36,853 bases of DNA, from NCBI GenBank assembly GCA_016868915.1, contig VGFL01000014.1, positions 1-36,853 of the forward strand. The letters run 5' to 3'. The position numbers and the translations under genes were made by a program. Positions within the stretch are counted from its first letter, which is position 1. Each line of letters begins with the position of its first letter. The DNA comes from Bacteroidota bacterium (lineage in GTDB: Bacteria; Bacteroidota; Bacteroidia; Flavobacteriales_D; Crocinitomicaceae). This document shows, one piece after another, positions 25,165 to 33,434 of this stretch. The notes below the pieces were generated by a model. It worked only from the letters and a program-made list of their open reading frames with translations, was not told the DNA's origin and searched no databases.

Positions 25165-27252
25165 ATGGATAAAAAATCTGAATTGTCAAAGAGTATGAGT
25201 ACATCAAAGGCGATAATAGAAAAAGCTTTCAGATTGATGTGTGTAGCCAAAACAATGTCTGAAAAATTTGAGGCGAATAAGGAAATTACTTCGAAATATG
25301 TTCACGCTACATCGAGAGGGCATGAAGCAGTTCAGTTAGCACTTGCCCTTCAATTAAAACCTCAAGATTGGATTTCTCCATATTACAGGGATGATAGTAT
25401 ATTACTTGGAATTGGTATGAGTCCATATGAGCTCATGCTTCAGGTTTTTGCCAAAAAAGATGATCCCTTTTCTGGGGGAAGGACCTATTATTCGCACCCA
25501 GCACTTAACAAGGATGGATTCCCAAAAATCATTCATCAATCATCTGCTACAGGAATGCAAGCAATACCGACAACAGGACTTGCCATGGGAATTCAATATA
25601 AAGAGAAACAAGGATTAGCTGTTGATTATTCGGGTGAAAATCCAGTGGTGGTCTGTTCTTTGGGCGATGCATCTTGCACGGAAGGCGAAGTTTCAGAGGC
25701 ATTACAAATGGCTTCTTTAAAACAGTTTCCCATTTTATACTTTATTCAAGACAATGATTGGGATATATCAGCAAAAGCAAATGAAACACGTTCTCAAAAC
25801 ATGGCTGAATACGCATCAGCATTCAAGGGAATAGAGGTAAGATCTGTTGACGGGAGTAATTTTGAAGAATCGTATGCGATTTTAAGTGAAATATTGGAAA
25901 AAATAAGAATTGAGCGAACTCCGTTTGTTTTACATGCCAAAGTGCCTCTTTTAGGCCATCACACCTCTGGAGTACGTAAAGAGTGGTATCGCGATGATTT
26001 AGATGAAGCTTCAACCCGAGACCCCTATCCAAAAATGAAGGAATTAATGAAGCAAAATGATTTTTCTGAGGCAGACTTGGTTCGTATTGAGGAGGAAATT
26101 AAAACGTACGTCGATTCTGAATATGAAAGAGCGTTAAATGCCGAAGATCCAGACCCTAAAAGTATTTGTGATTTTATCTTCGCACCTACCGAAGTCACAG
26201 AAGAAAAAGGTGAACGCGAGCCAAAAGGAAAGAAAAAAACAGTAATGGTTGATTCTGCATTATTTGCAGTTCGAGAATTGATGAAGAAACATCCGGAGGC
26301 ATTACTCTATGGACAAGATGTGGGAGGTCGACTTGGAGGTGTTTTTCGTGAGGCGGCAACTTTAGCTCAAACATTTGGGGATAATCGTGTATTTAATACA
26401 CCCATTCAAGAGGCATTTATAATTGGTTCTACGGTTGGAATGTCAGCAGTTGGCTTAAAACCAATCGTTGAGGTTCAGTTTGCCGATTATATTTGGCCAG
26501 GATTAAATCAATTATTTACTGAAGTTTCGAGATCGTATTATCTTTCAAACGGAAAATGGCCGGTAAGCTGTTTAATTCGCGTTCCGATTGGAGCTTATGG
26601 GTCTGGTGGGCCCTATCACTCTTCAAGTGTTGAATCTGTTTTAACAAATATTCGAGGAATTAAGGTTGTTTATCCTTCTACCGGTGCTGATTTGAAAGGT
26701 TTAATAAAAGCCGCTTTTTATGATCCAAACCCGGTCGTTATGCTCGAGCATAAAGGATTGTATTGGTCCAAGGTTTCAGGAACCGAAAGTGCTATGTCAA
26801 TTGAACCTGATGAAGATTATGTTATCCCTATCGGAAAAGGTAGAATTGTTCAAGAAGCCTCCAATGAAAATATAGAGAGCGGAAATAGTTGTTGTGTTAT
26901 TACATATGGCAGAGGCGTTTACTGGACAAAAACGGCTTCTGAAAAATTTGAAAATCAAGTGGAAATAGTAGATTTAAGATCTTTAAACCCAATTGATATG
27001 GAACTCATCAACAACACTGTCCGAAAGCACAGTAAAGTATTGTTAGTGACTGAGGAATCTGTTGAGGCAACATATACTTTGGGCTTAGCTGGAAGAATTC
27101 AGCGTGACAATTTTGAGGAAATCGATGCGCCAATTATGATTGTTGGTTCTGTTGATACACCAGCAATTCCTTTGAACTCTTCTTTGGAGGAAGAAATATT
27201 AACAAATGCGACGAAAGTTGAAGTTAAGCTTAAAGAATTATTAGAGTACTAA
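25165..27252 (+). CDS. 2-oxoacid dehydrogenase E1 component, fused alpha and beta subunits
   Basis: A 695-residue fusion of E1 alpha (about 1-330) and E1 beta (about 355-695), joined by a charged linker (EVTEEKGEREPKGKKK). The alpha half has HPALNKDGFP and the thiamine-diphosphate motif GDASCTEGEVSEAL (from 167) with downstream FIQDND. The beta half has YGQDVGGRLGGVFR, TPIQEAFIIG, VEVQFADYIWPG and GSGGPYHSSSVES. Such fusions are common in Bacteroidota and serve a branched-chain 2-oxoacid or related dehydrogenase complex that feeds acyl-CoA to iso-branched lipid synthesis. E2 and E3 genes are not in the window. Substrate specificity is inferred from family resemblance. Confidence 0.9.
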   Translation: MDKKSELSKSMSTSKAIIEKAFRLMCVAKTMSEKFEANKEITSKYVHATSRGHEAVQLALALQLKPQDWISPYYRDDSILLGIGMSPYELMLQVFAKKDDPFSGGRTYYSHPALNKDGFPKIIHQSSATGMQAIPTTGLAMGIQYKEKQGLAVDYSGENPVVVCSLGDASCTEGEVSEALQMASLKQFPILYFIQDNDWDISAKANETRSQNMAEYASAFKGIEVRSVDGSNFEESYAILSEILEKIRIERTPFVLHAKVPLLGHHTSGVRKEWYRDDLDEASTRDPYPKMKELMKQNDFSEADLVRIEEEIKTYVDSEYERALNAEDPDPKSICDFIFAPTEVTEEKGEREPKGKKKTVMVDSALFAVRELMKKHPEALLYGQDVGGRLGGVFREAATLAQTFGDNRVFNTPIQEAFIIGSTVGMSAVGLKPIVEVQFADYIWPGLNQLFTEVSRSYYLSNGKWPVSCLIRVPIGAYGSGGPYHSSSVESVLTNIRGIKVVYPSTGADLKGLIKAAFYDPNPVVMLEHKGLYWSKVSGTESAMSIEPDEDYVIPIGKGRIVQEASNENIESGNSCCVITYGRGVYWTKTASEKFENQVEIVDLRSLNPIDMELINNTVRKHSKVLLVTEESVEATYTLGLAGRIQRDNFEEIDAPIMIVGSVDTPAIPLNSSLEEEILTNATKVEVKLKELLEY

Positions 27253-27278
27253 ATTTATTTTTAAATAGTAGTAATTAT

Positions 27279-27312
27279 TTGCTTTAGTTCAAACTGAGAA
27301 TGATTAAATTTG
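27279..27312 (+). promoter_or_regulatory. Candidate promoter of the cytochrome oxidase cluster
   Basis: TTG at 27279-27281 and TAAATTTG at 27305-27312 are 23 bases apart. This fits the Flavobacterium consensus TTG-N17-23-TAnnTTTG. The -7 box ends 9 bases before the ctaB ATG, so the leader would be only a few bases. Confidence 0.55.
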
Positions 27313-27321
27313 CACTTGAGA

Positions 27322-28209
27322 ATGGAAGATTTGATAGCTGCAAGACCGAGTAAAATAAAAATCTATCTGATTTTTATTAAATTCAGATTGTCTTTCCTTG
27401 TAATACTCTCAGCTATTTCAGGCTATTTATTTGCTGGTGGAGGAGATCTAATTGAGCTCTTACTCCTCGTCGCTGGGGGGATTTTAGTTACCGGATCATC
27501 GAACGGTGCAAATCAAATTTGGGAGCAAAATCAAGATAAATTGATGCATCGAACGAAGGGGCGTCCTCTTCCCCAAGGATTCATGTCCCAGTCCGAAGCC
27601 TATATTATTGTAATTTTTAGTTTAATATTAGGCTCAACTTTTTTATACCTTATTAATTTATATTCAGCTCTGCTGGGTTTGTTTGCTTTTATTTTGTATG
27701 TTTTTTTTTACACACCGTTAAAGAAAGTAAGTCCTTGGGCGGTTTTTGTAGGAGCTTTTCCTGGGGCCGTACCGCCACTTCTTGGTGCTGTAGCTGCTAT
27801 GAATGATTTTGGTTTACTTCCTGGCGTTTTATTCTTTGTTCAATTCACGTGGCAGTTTCCACATTTTTGGTCAATTGCGTGGCTTTTAAACGAAGATTAT
27901 CAGCGGGCAGGATTTTATTTACTTCCATCAAAATCCGGAAAGTCTAAGTTTTCTGCCTTTCAAATTATGGTATATTCTTTAGCATTAATTCCCTTTAGCC
28001 TTATCCCTTGGTTTTTGGATTGGTGTGGAAATATTACTTTATTTGTTGCCTCAGGATTAGGGATTTTATTTTTTGTTTATTCATATCGCTTATATATCTC
28101 GTTAAATGATAAGGATGCGCGTAAACTAATGTTCGCTTCATTTGTTTATCTACCAATAATACAGTTTGTATATGTTTTGGATAAATCCGAACAAATTTTG
28201 TTTAAATAA
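27322..28209 (+). CDS. ctaB: Protohaem IX farnesyltransferase (haem O synthase)
   Basis: A 295-residue UbiA-family membrane prenyltransferase that adds a farnesyl group to haem B, making haem O for terminal oxidases. The signature NQIWEQNQDKLMHRTKGRPL (from about 65) carries the prenyl-diphosphate-binding Asn/Asp residues; PGAVPPLLGAVAA and WQFPHFWSIAWL are typical of the family. Seven to nine hydrophobic segments are seen. The frame extends to a TTG at 27310, which lies inside the likely -7 box, so the ATG at 27322 is preferred. It heads the subunit III-III-IV, SCO and DUF420 cluster. Confidence 0.93.
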   Translation: MEDLIAARPSKIKIYLIFIKFRLSFLVILSAISGYLFAGGGDLIELLLLVAGGILVTGSSNGANQIWEQNQDKLMHRTKGRPLPQGFMSQSEAYIIVIFSLILGSTFLYLINLYSALLGLFAFILYVFFYTPLKKVSPWAVFVGAFPGAVPPLLGAVAAMNDFGLLPGVLFFVQFTWQFPHFWSIAWLLNEDYQRAGFYLLPSKSGKSKFSAFQIMVYSLALIPFSLIPWFLDWCGNITLFVASGLGILFFVYSYRLYISLNDKDARKLMFASFVYLPIIQFVYVLDKSEQILFK

Positions 28210-28217
28210 ATAGTTAT

Positions 28218-29273
28218 ATGAGACCTGATCACAGTAAAGAATTAGACCCGGTTGTACGGGAAAAAATGAAAAAAAACCTTGTTTATGTTGGAATCTTTAG
28301 TGTAATTATGCTATTTGCGGGCTTTACGTCTGCCTATATTGTTTCCATGGGTGACTCCTTCTGGCTGAAGTATCCATTACCAACTTACTTTTGGGTGAGT
28401 ACAGCCGTAATTCTTTTGAGTAGTATTTTTCTTGAAATAAGTTTGCGAAAGGCAAGAAATAAAGATAAATCCGGGTTACGTATTTTTATTTTGGCTACAC
28501 TCTTATCAGGATTGGCTTTCGTAATTTTTCAATTTAAAGGATATGAAACCCTTTCTGAGAATGGTGTCCACGCAGTGAGTAACCACATTTTAGTTGTAGA
28601 TGGTCGTTATGGTGATTATTATACAATAAAATATAAGGGCGAATTATTAGAAGTAGATGGTGTAAATTATCTGTACAAAGGAAAAAAGATGCCTGAGGCG
28701 GATTATACTAAAATGTCAAATTATTTAAAGCAATATCTAAGTGTTTCTCCAGCTAAATTGATTCGGGCCAAAATGGATAAAGACTTTGAGTTTATTTATA
28801 AACAAGAGCCGATTCAAATTTTAGATGGGAAACTATCTTTTAAAGATTCAACGGAATTGAAATATGTCGATCAGTTGAGACTCTCTCAGTTAGCCAGAAA
28901 TATTGTCGATAAACGAGTTGATTTTTTCGTTCGAGGAGTATACGGTCAAGATTTTACACTTTATTTCAAAGGAAAAGAGTTGGAATACAAGAACAGAAGT
29001 TTTTATTATGAAGGTAAAATTTTATCCAAATATCTTCAGGTAAAAGCGCTGGAAACGGCGGATGCCGCGTCATCGTATTTGTATATCCTTACTTTCATAC
29101 ATTTACTACATATAATCGTTAATTTAATTTATTTATTTAAAATGACAATTGGTTCATTTTCAGGAAGATACGATAATGGGGATGTGCTTAGTCTCAAATT
29201 GGGTGCAATTTTCTGGCATTTTTTAGGTATTCTTTGGGGTTATTTATTGTTATTTTTGCTATTTATTCATTAA
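28218..29273 (+). CDS. Cytochrome c oxidase subunit III-like protein with a large duplicated insert
   Basis: A 351-residue haem-copper oxidase subunit III homologue. Three hydrophobic helices precede the insert (about 20-42, 57-74, 87-106) and two follow it (about 285-308 and 325-350). The helix motifs FAGFTSAYIV, YFWVSTAVIL, LTFIHLLHII and FWHFLGILWGYL fit the first of the two subunit III proteins usual in Bacteroidota. That protein is normally about 195 residues. Here residues 110-283 form an extra polar domain between helices. It contains a module twice: 127-157 (VDGRYGDYYTIKYKGELLEV onward) and 238-268 (VRGVYGQDFTLYFKGKELEY onward). It follows ctaB by 8 bases. The subunit call is strong; the insert's role is unknown. 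Confidence 0.85.
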   Translation: MRPDHSKELDPVVREKMKKNLVYVGIFSVIMLFAGFTSAYIVSMGDSFWLKYPLPTYFWVSTAVILLSSIFLEISLRKARNKDKSGLRIFILATLLSGLAFVIFQFKGYETLSENGVHAVSNHILVVDGRYGDYYTIKYKGELLEVDGVNYLYKGKKMPEADYTKMSNYLKQYLSVSPAKLIRAKMDKDFEFIYKQEPIQILDGKLSFKDSTELKYVDQLRLSQLARNIVDKRVDFFVRGVYGQDFTLYFKGKELEYKNRSFYYEGKILSKYLQVKALETADAASSYLYILTFIHLLHIIVNLIYLFKMTIGSFSGRYDNGDVLSLKLGAIFWHFLGILWGYLLLFLLFIH

Positions 29274-29278
29274 ACTTG
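29247..29278 (+). promoter_or_regulatory. Candidate internal promoter before the second subunit III gene
   Basis: TTG at 29247-29249 and TAAACTTG at 29271-29278 are 21 bases apart, and the ATG follows 17 bases later at 29296. The -7 box overlaps the stop codon of the preceding gene. TAAACTTGCA also precedes xth. Confidence 0.4.
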
Positions 29279-29295
29279 CATTAAATTATTAAAAT

Positions 29296-30318
29296 ATGGC
29301 AGGTCAATCCGCAGGCTTAGATAAATCAACTCTTTGGGGAGGTAAAGAATCACCATTTCAAACCAGTTATGGTAAACTGATGATGTGGTTTTTTCTAGTG
29401 TCTGATGCTTTAACATTTAGTGGTCTATTAGTATCTTACGGTTTTACACGTCATGATGCTCAAGAAGCATGGCCAATTGGTGAAGAAACTTTCAACTCGT
29501 TGCCATTTTTAGGACATGGATATCCTCTTATTTATGTTGCTTTAATGACATTTATACTTATTGTATCCTCTGTAACGATGGTTTTAGCTGTTGAGGCTGG
29601 CCATAGAATGGATAAAAAAGGAGTTGTAAAATGGATGATTGCAACGATTATTGGTGGATTCTTTTTTGTTGGATCTCAAGCGTGGGAATGGTATCATTTT
29701 ATTCATGGTTCAGAGTTTGGAAAAATTGAATTAGCTGACGGTTCACAAGCAATTGTCAAAGGTCATTTTGGCGAAATTGAAAATTTTACGGTTATTTCAC
29801 CGGGCAGACACCATAAAAAAGGAGAAGTAATAAAAACCGACTTAATGCATGAGTATCAACATGCTGCTTTGGAGGGGAAATTGAAGAAAGATTCAATAAC
29901 TCTTCATGACGGTTCTGTAGCAAGAGTAAACAAAAAAGCTGATGATCACATGGAATTAATTGTCAAAAAGAATGGCAAAAAGAATAAAATTGGAACTAAA
30001 ATACAAGGAAAAAGAGCCGAAGAATTGTATTATGCATCCTTGTATAGTGGTAAAAAAGATCAGGTAATTTACGGGGCTAATTTAGAACAAAATGAATATG
30101 GTCCTCAACAATATGCTCAGTTCTTCTTCTTTATTACTGGTTTCCACGGATTTCACGTTTTTTCAGGTGTTGTAATCAATATAATTATACTGATAGGTGT
30201 TATGATGGGGATATATCAAAAACGGGGGCATTATGAAATGGTTGAGAAAACTGGTTTGTATTGGCACTTCGTAGATTTAGTTTGGGTATTTGTATTTACA
30301 TTTTTTTACTTGGTTTAA
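29296..30318 (+). CDS. ctaE: Cytochrome c oxidase subunit III
   Basis: A 340-residue subunit III of the haem-copper oxidase, in the inner membrane. The N-terminal part has YGKLMMWFFLVSDALTFSGL, YVALMTFILIVSSVTMVL and FVGSQAWEWYHFI; the C-terminal part has FFITGFHGFHVFSGV and LYWHFVDLVWVFVFTFFYLV, the strongest subunit III signature. Between them residues 138-265 form a polar insert rich in Lys, His and Gly. Insertions here are common in Bacteroidota. No subunit I or II gene is in the window, so those must lie elsewhere. It is the second of two consecutive subunit III genes. Confidence 0.92.
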   Translation: MAGQSAGLDKSTLWGGKESPFQTSYGKLMMWFFLVSDALTFSGLLVSYGFTRHDAQEAWPIGEETFNSLPFLGHGYPLIYVALMTFILIVSSVTMVLAVEAGHRMDKKGVVKWMIATIIGGFFFVGSQAWEWYHFIHGSEFGKIELADGSQAIVKGHFGEIENFTVISPGRHHKKGEVIKTDLMHEYQHAALEGKLKKDSITLHDGSVARVNKKADDHMELIVKKNGKKNKIGTKIQGKRAEELYYASLYSGKKDQVIYGANLEQNEYGPQQYAQFFFFITGFHGFHVFSGVVINIIILIGVMMGIYQKRGHYEMVEKTGLYWHFVDLVWVFVFTFFYLV

Positions 30319-30345
30319 ATAATTTAAATAGTTATTTTTGAAAAT

Positions 30346-30714
30346 ATGGAAAGAGACGATATTATTGAATATTCATTACATGGTCATCATGATGAAGACA
30401 CAGGCAAAAAAATTAGAAAAAAAATCTGGTTTGTAACCATACTTCTTACAGTAATTACGATTGCTGAAGTAGCTATGGGAGCTTATATCAAACAGAGTTC
30501 CTCTATTTGGCCACTTATTAAGTGGTCATTTATTGTTTTAACGCTTTTCAAGGCAGGTTATATTGTGATGATATTCATGCATCTTGGAGACGAGAAAAAA
30601 GCCCTGCGAAATTTTATTTTAATCCCATATTTTCTGTTCATTTTGTATCTTATATTCATAGCTCTTTGGGAAGCATTAGCGATAAATGATGCTCTTCAAC
30701 AGAATGTAATTTAA
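30346..30714 (+). CDS. Cytochrome c oxidase subunit IV (CyoD/CtaF-like)
   Basis: A 122-residue membrane protein with three helices (about 26-45, 53-76 and 84-110). It has the bacterial subunit IV pattern: a hydrophilic N-terminus, then KIWFVTILLTVITIAEVAMG, FKAGYIVMIFMHLGDEKKAL and a last hydrophobic segment. The N-terminus carries a His/Asp-rich stretch (LHGHHDEDTGKK). Position straight after subunit III (27 bases) is the usual one. This small subunit helps assemble or stabilise the oxidase. Confidence 0.88.
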   Translation: MERDDIIEYSLHGHHDEDTGKKIRKKIWFVTILLTVITIAEVAMGAYIKQSSSIWPLIKWSFIVLTLFKAGYIVMIFMHLGDEKKALRNFILIPYFLFILYLIFIALWEALAINDALQQNVI

Positions 30715-30720
30715 CTATTA

Positions 30721-31395
30721 ATGAATGTCAGAGATAAAAAGAATAAAGTAAGAAAATTACTTCCTTTTCTTCTTGTTTTTGGTCCCGCTCTGCTTCTAAT
30801 CTTCATCGGTACACGCGGATGTGACCATAAATTCGAAAAGCTAGCTGACTATGGCGCTGCACCTAACTACTCTTTTGTTGATGTTAATGGAAAAACAAGG
30901 AATTATACTGAATTTGATAGCTCTATAGTTTTAGTCTGTACGATTCAAGAATCTTGCCCGGATACTTGTTCCATTTCCATGTGGCATGTAAATCAAATTC
31001 TTTATCAACATATCCGAAAAAATAAATCCAAAAAACTTAAGCAGGTAAAAATAATTTCTTATGTTACCGATGGAAAAGGTAATCCAGTAAAAAATTTAAA
31101 TTACATGGCCTCTGTTGTTAAAGAAAAAGTTGAGGGTTTTGATCCCAACTTATGGATATTAGCCACTGGAGATGTTAAAAGTATGTACAACTTTAAAAAT
31201 AATGGAAAGTCATTATTGGAAAAAGGAAAACAGTATTATGGTGGTGAATATTTTCAGGAAATTTTGTTACTTCTGGATAAAAATAATCACTTGAGAATGG
31301 CGTTGAGGGGAAATCAAGAAGGTATGGTTCGTACAATGAAAGAACATCTTGCATTACTGCAAAAACAATATGACAAAGAAGAAAAACAAAATTAA
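30721..31395 (+). CDS. SCO-like thioredoxin-fold protein lacking the copper-ligand histidine
   Basis: A 224-residue protein with one N-terminal membrane anchor (about 13-31) and a thioredoxin-like domain outside the membrane. ESCPDTC gives the SCO-type CxxxC (Cys79 and Cys83). Aligned with the next gene, GGEYFQEILLLLDKNNHLR matches that protein's GGFAHSGSFTLVDKEGHVR without gaps, and the SCO histidine ligand is Phe178 here. True SCO proteins use two cysteines and that histidine to carry copper to subunit II. This one may be a thiol-disulfide partner of SCO or subunit II rather than a copper carrier. It starts 6 bases after subunit IV and ends just before the SCO gene. Confidence 0.75.
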   Translation: MNVRDKKNKVRKLLPFLLVFGPALLLIFIGTRGCDHKFEKLADYGAAPNYSFVDVNGKTRNYTEFDSSIVLVCTIQESCPDTCSISMWHVNQILYQHIRKNKSKKLKQVKIISYVTDGKGNPVKNLNYMASVVKEKVEGFDPNLWILATGDVKSMYNFKNNGKSLLEKGKQYYGGEYFQEILLLLDKNNHLRMALRGNQEGMVRTMKEHLALLQKQYDKEEKQN

Positions 31396-31416
31396 TTGAA
31401 TACTGTTTTTAAAAGT

Positions 31417-32094
31417 ATGCGATTCATTTGTTTCATCGTATTGTTGCAGTTTGCGTTATTTTCTTGTCAAGAGCCAATAAAGAAAAAACGAGTCCTTCCT
31501 ATTTTCGGAAATTATGATCTAGAATATTCTTCTGTAGATGGTGAGAAAAAAATAGATACACTTTACCACAAAATACCTCAAATCAAATATATGAATGAGG
31601 ATTCTATATGGAAAACAAATAAAGATTTTGAGAATAAACTTTGGATTGTTGAATTTTTCTTTGCCACATGCCCTACAGTTTGTCCAGCAATGAATTTACA
31701 ACTAAAAAAATTAAATCAGGAATTAAAGGCATATGAAAATGACATTCAATTTATGTCTTTCACGATTAACCCTAAGCACGACACCCCAAGCATATTAAAA
31801 CAATACAAGCAAAAGACTGGCATTACTGCAAAAAATTGGACTTTTTTTTCAGGTGATGAAGACGAAACCCATAATTTAGGAATAAAAAGTTTTCTAACTT
31901 TTGCTGGTAAAGATGAAGATTCTGAGGGTGGCTTCGCTCATTCAGGGTCCTTCACTTTGGTTGATAAAGAAGGTCATGTTCGAGGAGTTTATCGGGTTAC
32001 TGATTTAACTGGAAAAGTAGATTCGACTGAATACAATCGGATGAAATCTGAAATTTTAAAATTATTGAATGATGAATACAACATTAAAAAATGA
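31417..32094 (+). CDS. SCO1/SenC family copper chaperone lipoprotein
   Basis: A 225-residue SCO protein needed to build the Cu-A centre of cytochrome oxidase subunit II. From ATG at 31417 it has a lipoprotein signal (MRFICFIVLLQFALFSC, Cys17); a TTG at 31396 would abut the previous stop but lengthen the signal for no gain. The copper-binding set is complete: FFATCPTVCPAMN (Cys85, Cys89) and GFAHSGSFTLVD (His175). It is anchored outside the inner membrane. The gene overlaps DUF420 by 26 bases. Confidence 0.92.
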   Translation: MRFICFIVLLQFALFSCQEPIKKKRVLPIFGNYDLEYSSVDGEKKIDTLYHKIPQIKYMNEDSIWKTNKDFENKLWIVEFFFATCPTVCPAMNLQLKKLNQELKAYENDIQFMSFTINPKHDTPSILKQYKQKTGITAKNWTFFSGDEDETHNLGIKSFLTFAGKDEDSEGGFAHSGSFTLVDKEGHVRGVYRVTDLTGKVDSTEYNRMKSEILKLLNDEYNIKK

Positions 32095-32602
32095 AGCCCA
32101 AATTGCGAAATTTAGAAGATTGATTATTGCTATCTCAATCATCATTCCTATTGCAGTTGCAGCACTTTTTGGAATTAGGGTTGATGGTGTGGATTTGACT
32201 TTTTTGCCGCCTTTTTATGCTACTGTAAACGGTTTAACAGCAGTTTTATTACTCGCAGCTTTGGTTGCAATAAAAAGAAAAAATAGAATCATTCATCAAC
32301 GCTTGATTCAAACTTGTTTGGTTCTCTCATTATTATTTTTAATTTGTTATGTGGCTTATCATATGACTTCAGATTCTACCCCTTACGGTGGTGAATTGAA
32401 GGGGCTCTATTATTTCATCCTGATTTCACATATTCTTTTGAGTATTGCAGTTATTCCTTTGGTATTATTTACGTATTTGTATGCGTGGGAGGGAAAATTT
32501 GAAAAGCATAAAAAGTGGACGCGTTTTGCTTTTCCAATATGGATGTATGTGGCCGTGACAGGTGTAGTCGTATATCTAATGATTTATCCTTATTACAAGT
32601 AG
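32069..32602 (+). CDS. DUF420 family membrane protein (CtaM/YozB-like)
   Basis: A 177-residue membrane protein with five hydrophobic helices and the histidines typical of DUF420: IHQRLIQT, AYHMTSD, SHILLSIAV and HKKWTR. Family members in Firmicutes (YozB/CtaM) are needed for haem A-type oxidase activity, probably in assembly. Its place at the end of this oxidase cluster fits. Start codons at 32069 and 32072 are adjacent; both give MNTTLKNE. The gene starts inside the SCO gene in another frame. It converges on the next gene, with 36 bases between stop codons. Confidence 0.9.
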   Translation: MMNTTLKNEAQIAKFRRLIIAISIIIPIAVAALFGIRVDGVDLTFLPPFYATVNGLTAVLLLAALVAIKRKNRIIHQRLIQTCLVLSLLFLICYVAYHMTSDSTPYGGELKGLYYFILISHILLSIAVIPLVLFTYLYAWEGKFEKHKKWTRFAFPIWMYVAVTGVVVYLMIYPYYK

Positions 32603-32638
32603 TTCGGCTATCCATCTTGTATTGAGGAACTTTTACTT

Positions 32639-33418
32639 TTATTCTACGGGGCCTTTACTAAATTGAACTCCGGAGTTCCGAATATTTGGTAAATAATAGC
32701 GCAAGTCGATAGACAAAAATGCTCCGTTTGCTTTTTTAAAATCGATGAGAGCTTCAGATGATCCTTGTTGGGTATATTTCCCACCCCAATTAAAAATATA
32801 AGCTGTTGGTACTTTTACCCCTCCACCGATGTAGAAGTATCCTGATTTCTTAGTTCGTAATTCAAATCCGACTTGTGCATTTAAATCGACACCAAATTTT
32901 TTTACACTTCCTGAGTGGTAAAAGATATGATTCCCTCCTGGCAAATCAACCAATGCTACACTTGTTGGCTTAAAAGTGAATGAAGTTCCAAGACCTACCA
33001 ATGAGTAAAGGTTTTTCGCTAATTGAATTTTAATAATTCCAGTAATTGGAAACTCATAGTTTATGAAAGTCAATTTATTTGTATCGCTGACGGTTACAGT
33101 AGAATCGGAGTAAGTCATTTCTGCGTTAAAATGTCTTTGAATGTAATTTATTCCGCATTCCAGTGTCACATTTTTTGTAAAGTCAGCGCGTACCAAAGCA
33201 CCGTATGATAATCCTGGTATTTGTGTTAGATTTGATTGAAATCCTTCTTTTGATAAGGCAGTTTTTATAGGCCCGAGAAAATCAGATGGCAAGATGAGTT
33301 TTGTCTGAATACCAAAGTGTATGGGATATCGTTCTTTTTTCTCACTAAGTTGGCAATATGAAAAATCAATAAAGAGTAAAACTAATGATGCAAGAATGAG
33401 CAATGATTTAAATCGCAT
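32639..33418 (-). CDS. Putative outer membrane beta-barrel protein
   Basis: A 259-residue exported protein with signal peptide (LILASLVLLFIDFSYCQ). Alternating aromatic/polar strands run throughout: GLSYGALVRADFTKNVTLEC, GIIKIQLAKNLYSLVGLG, VQVGF-like DLNAQVGFELRTKKSGYF, FLSIDLRYYLP. The pattern resembles the PorT/OmpW-like outer membrane barrels of Bacteroidota, but no precise family is recognised. It is last in the minus-strand run that starts with the SPOR-like protein and clpS; 16 bases separate it from the upstream gene, so it is probably cotranscribed. Confidence 0.7.
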   Translation of the reverse strand: MRFKSLLILASLVLLFIDFSYCQLSEKKERYPIHFGIQTKLILPSDFLGPIKTALSKEGFQSNLTQIPGLSYGALVRADFTKNVTLECGINYIQRHFNAEMTYSDSTVTVSDTNKLTFINYEFPITGIIKIQLAKNLYSLVGLGTSFTFKPTSVALVDLPGGNHIFYHSGSVKKFGVDLNAQVGFELRTKKSGYFYIGGGVKVPTAYIFNWGGKYTQQGSSEALIDFKKANGAFLSIDLRYYLPNIRNSGVQFSKGPVE

Positions 33419-33434
33419 TTTAGTTTTTTCAATA

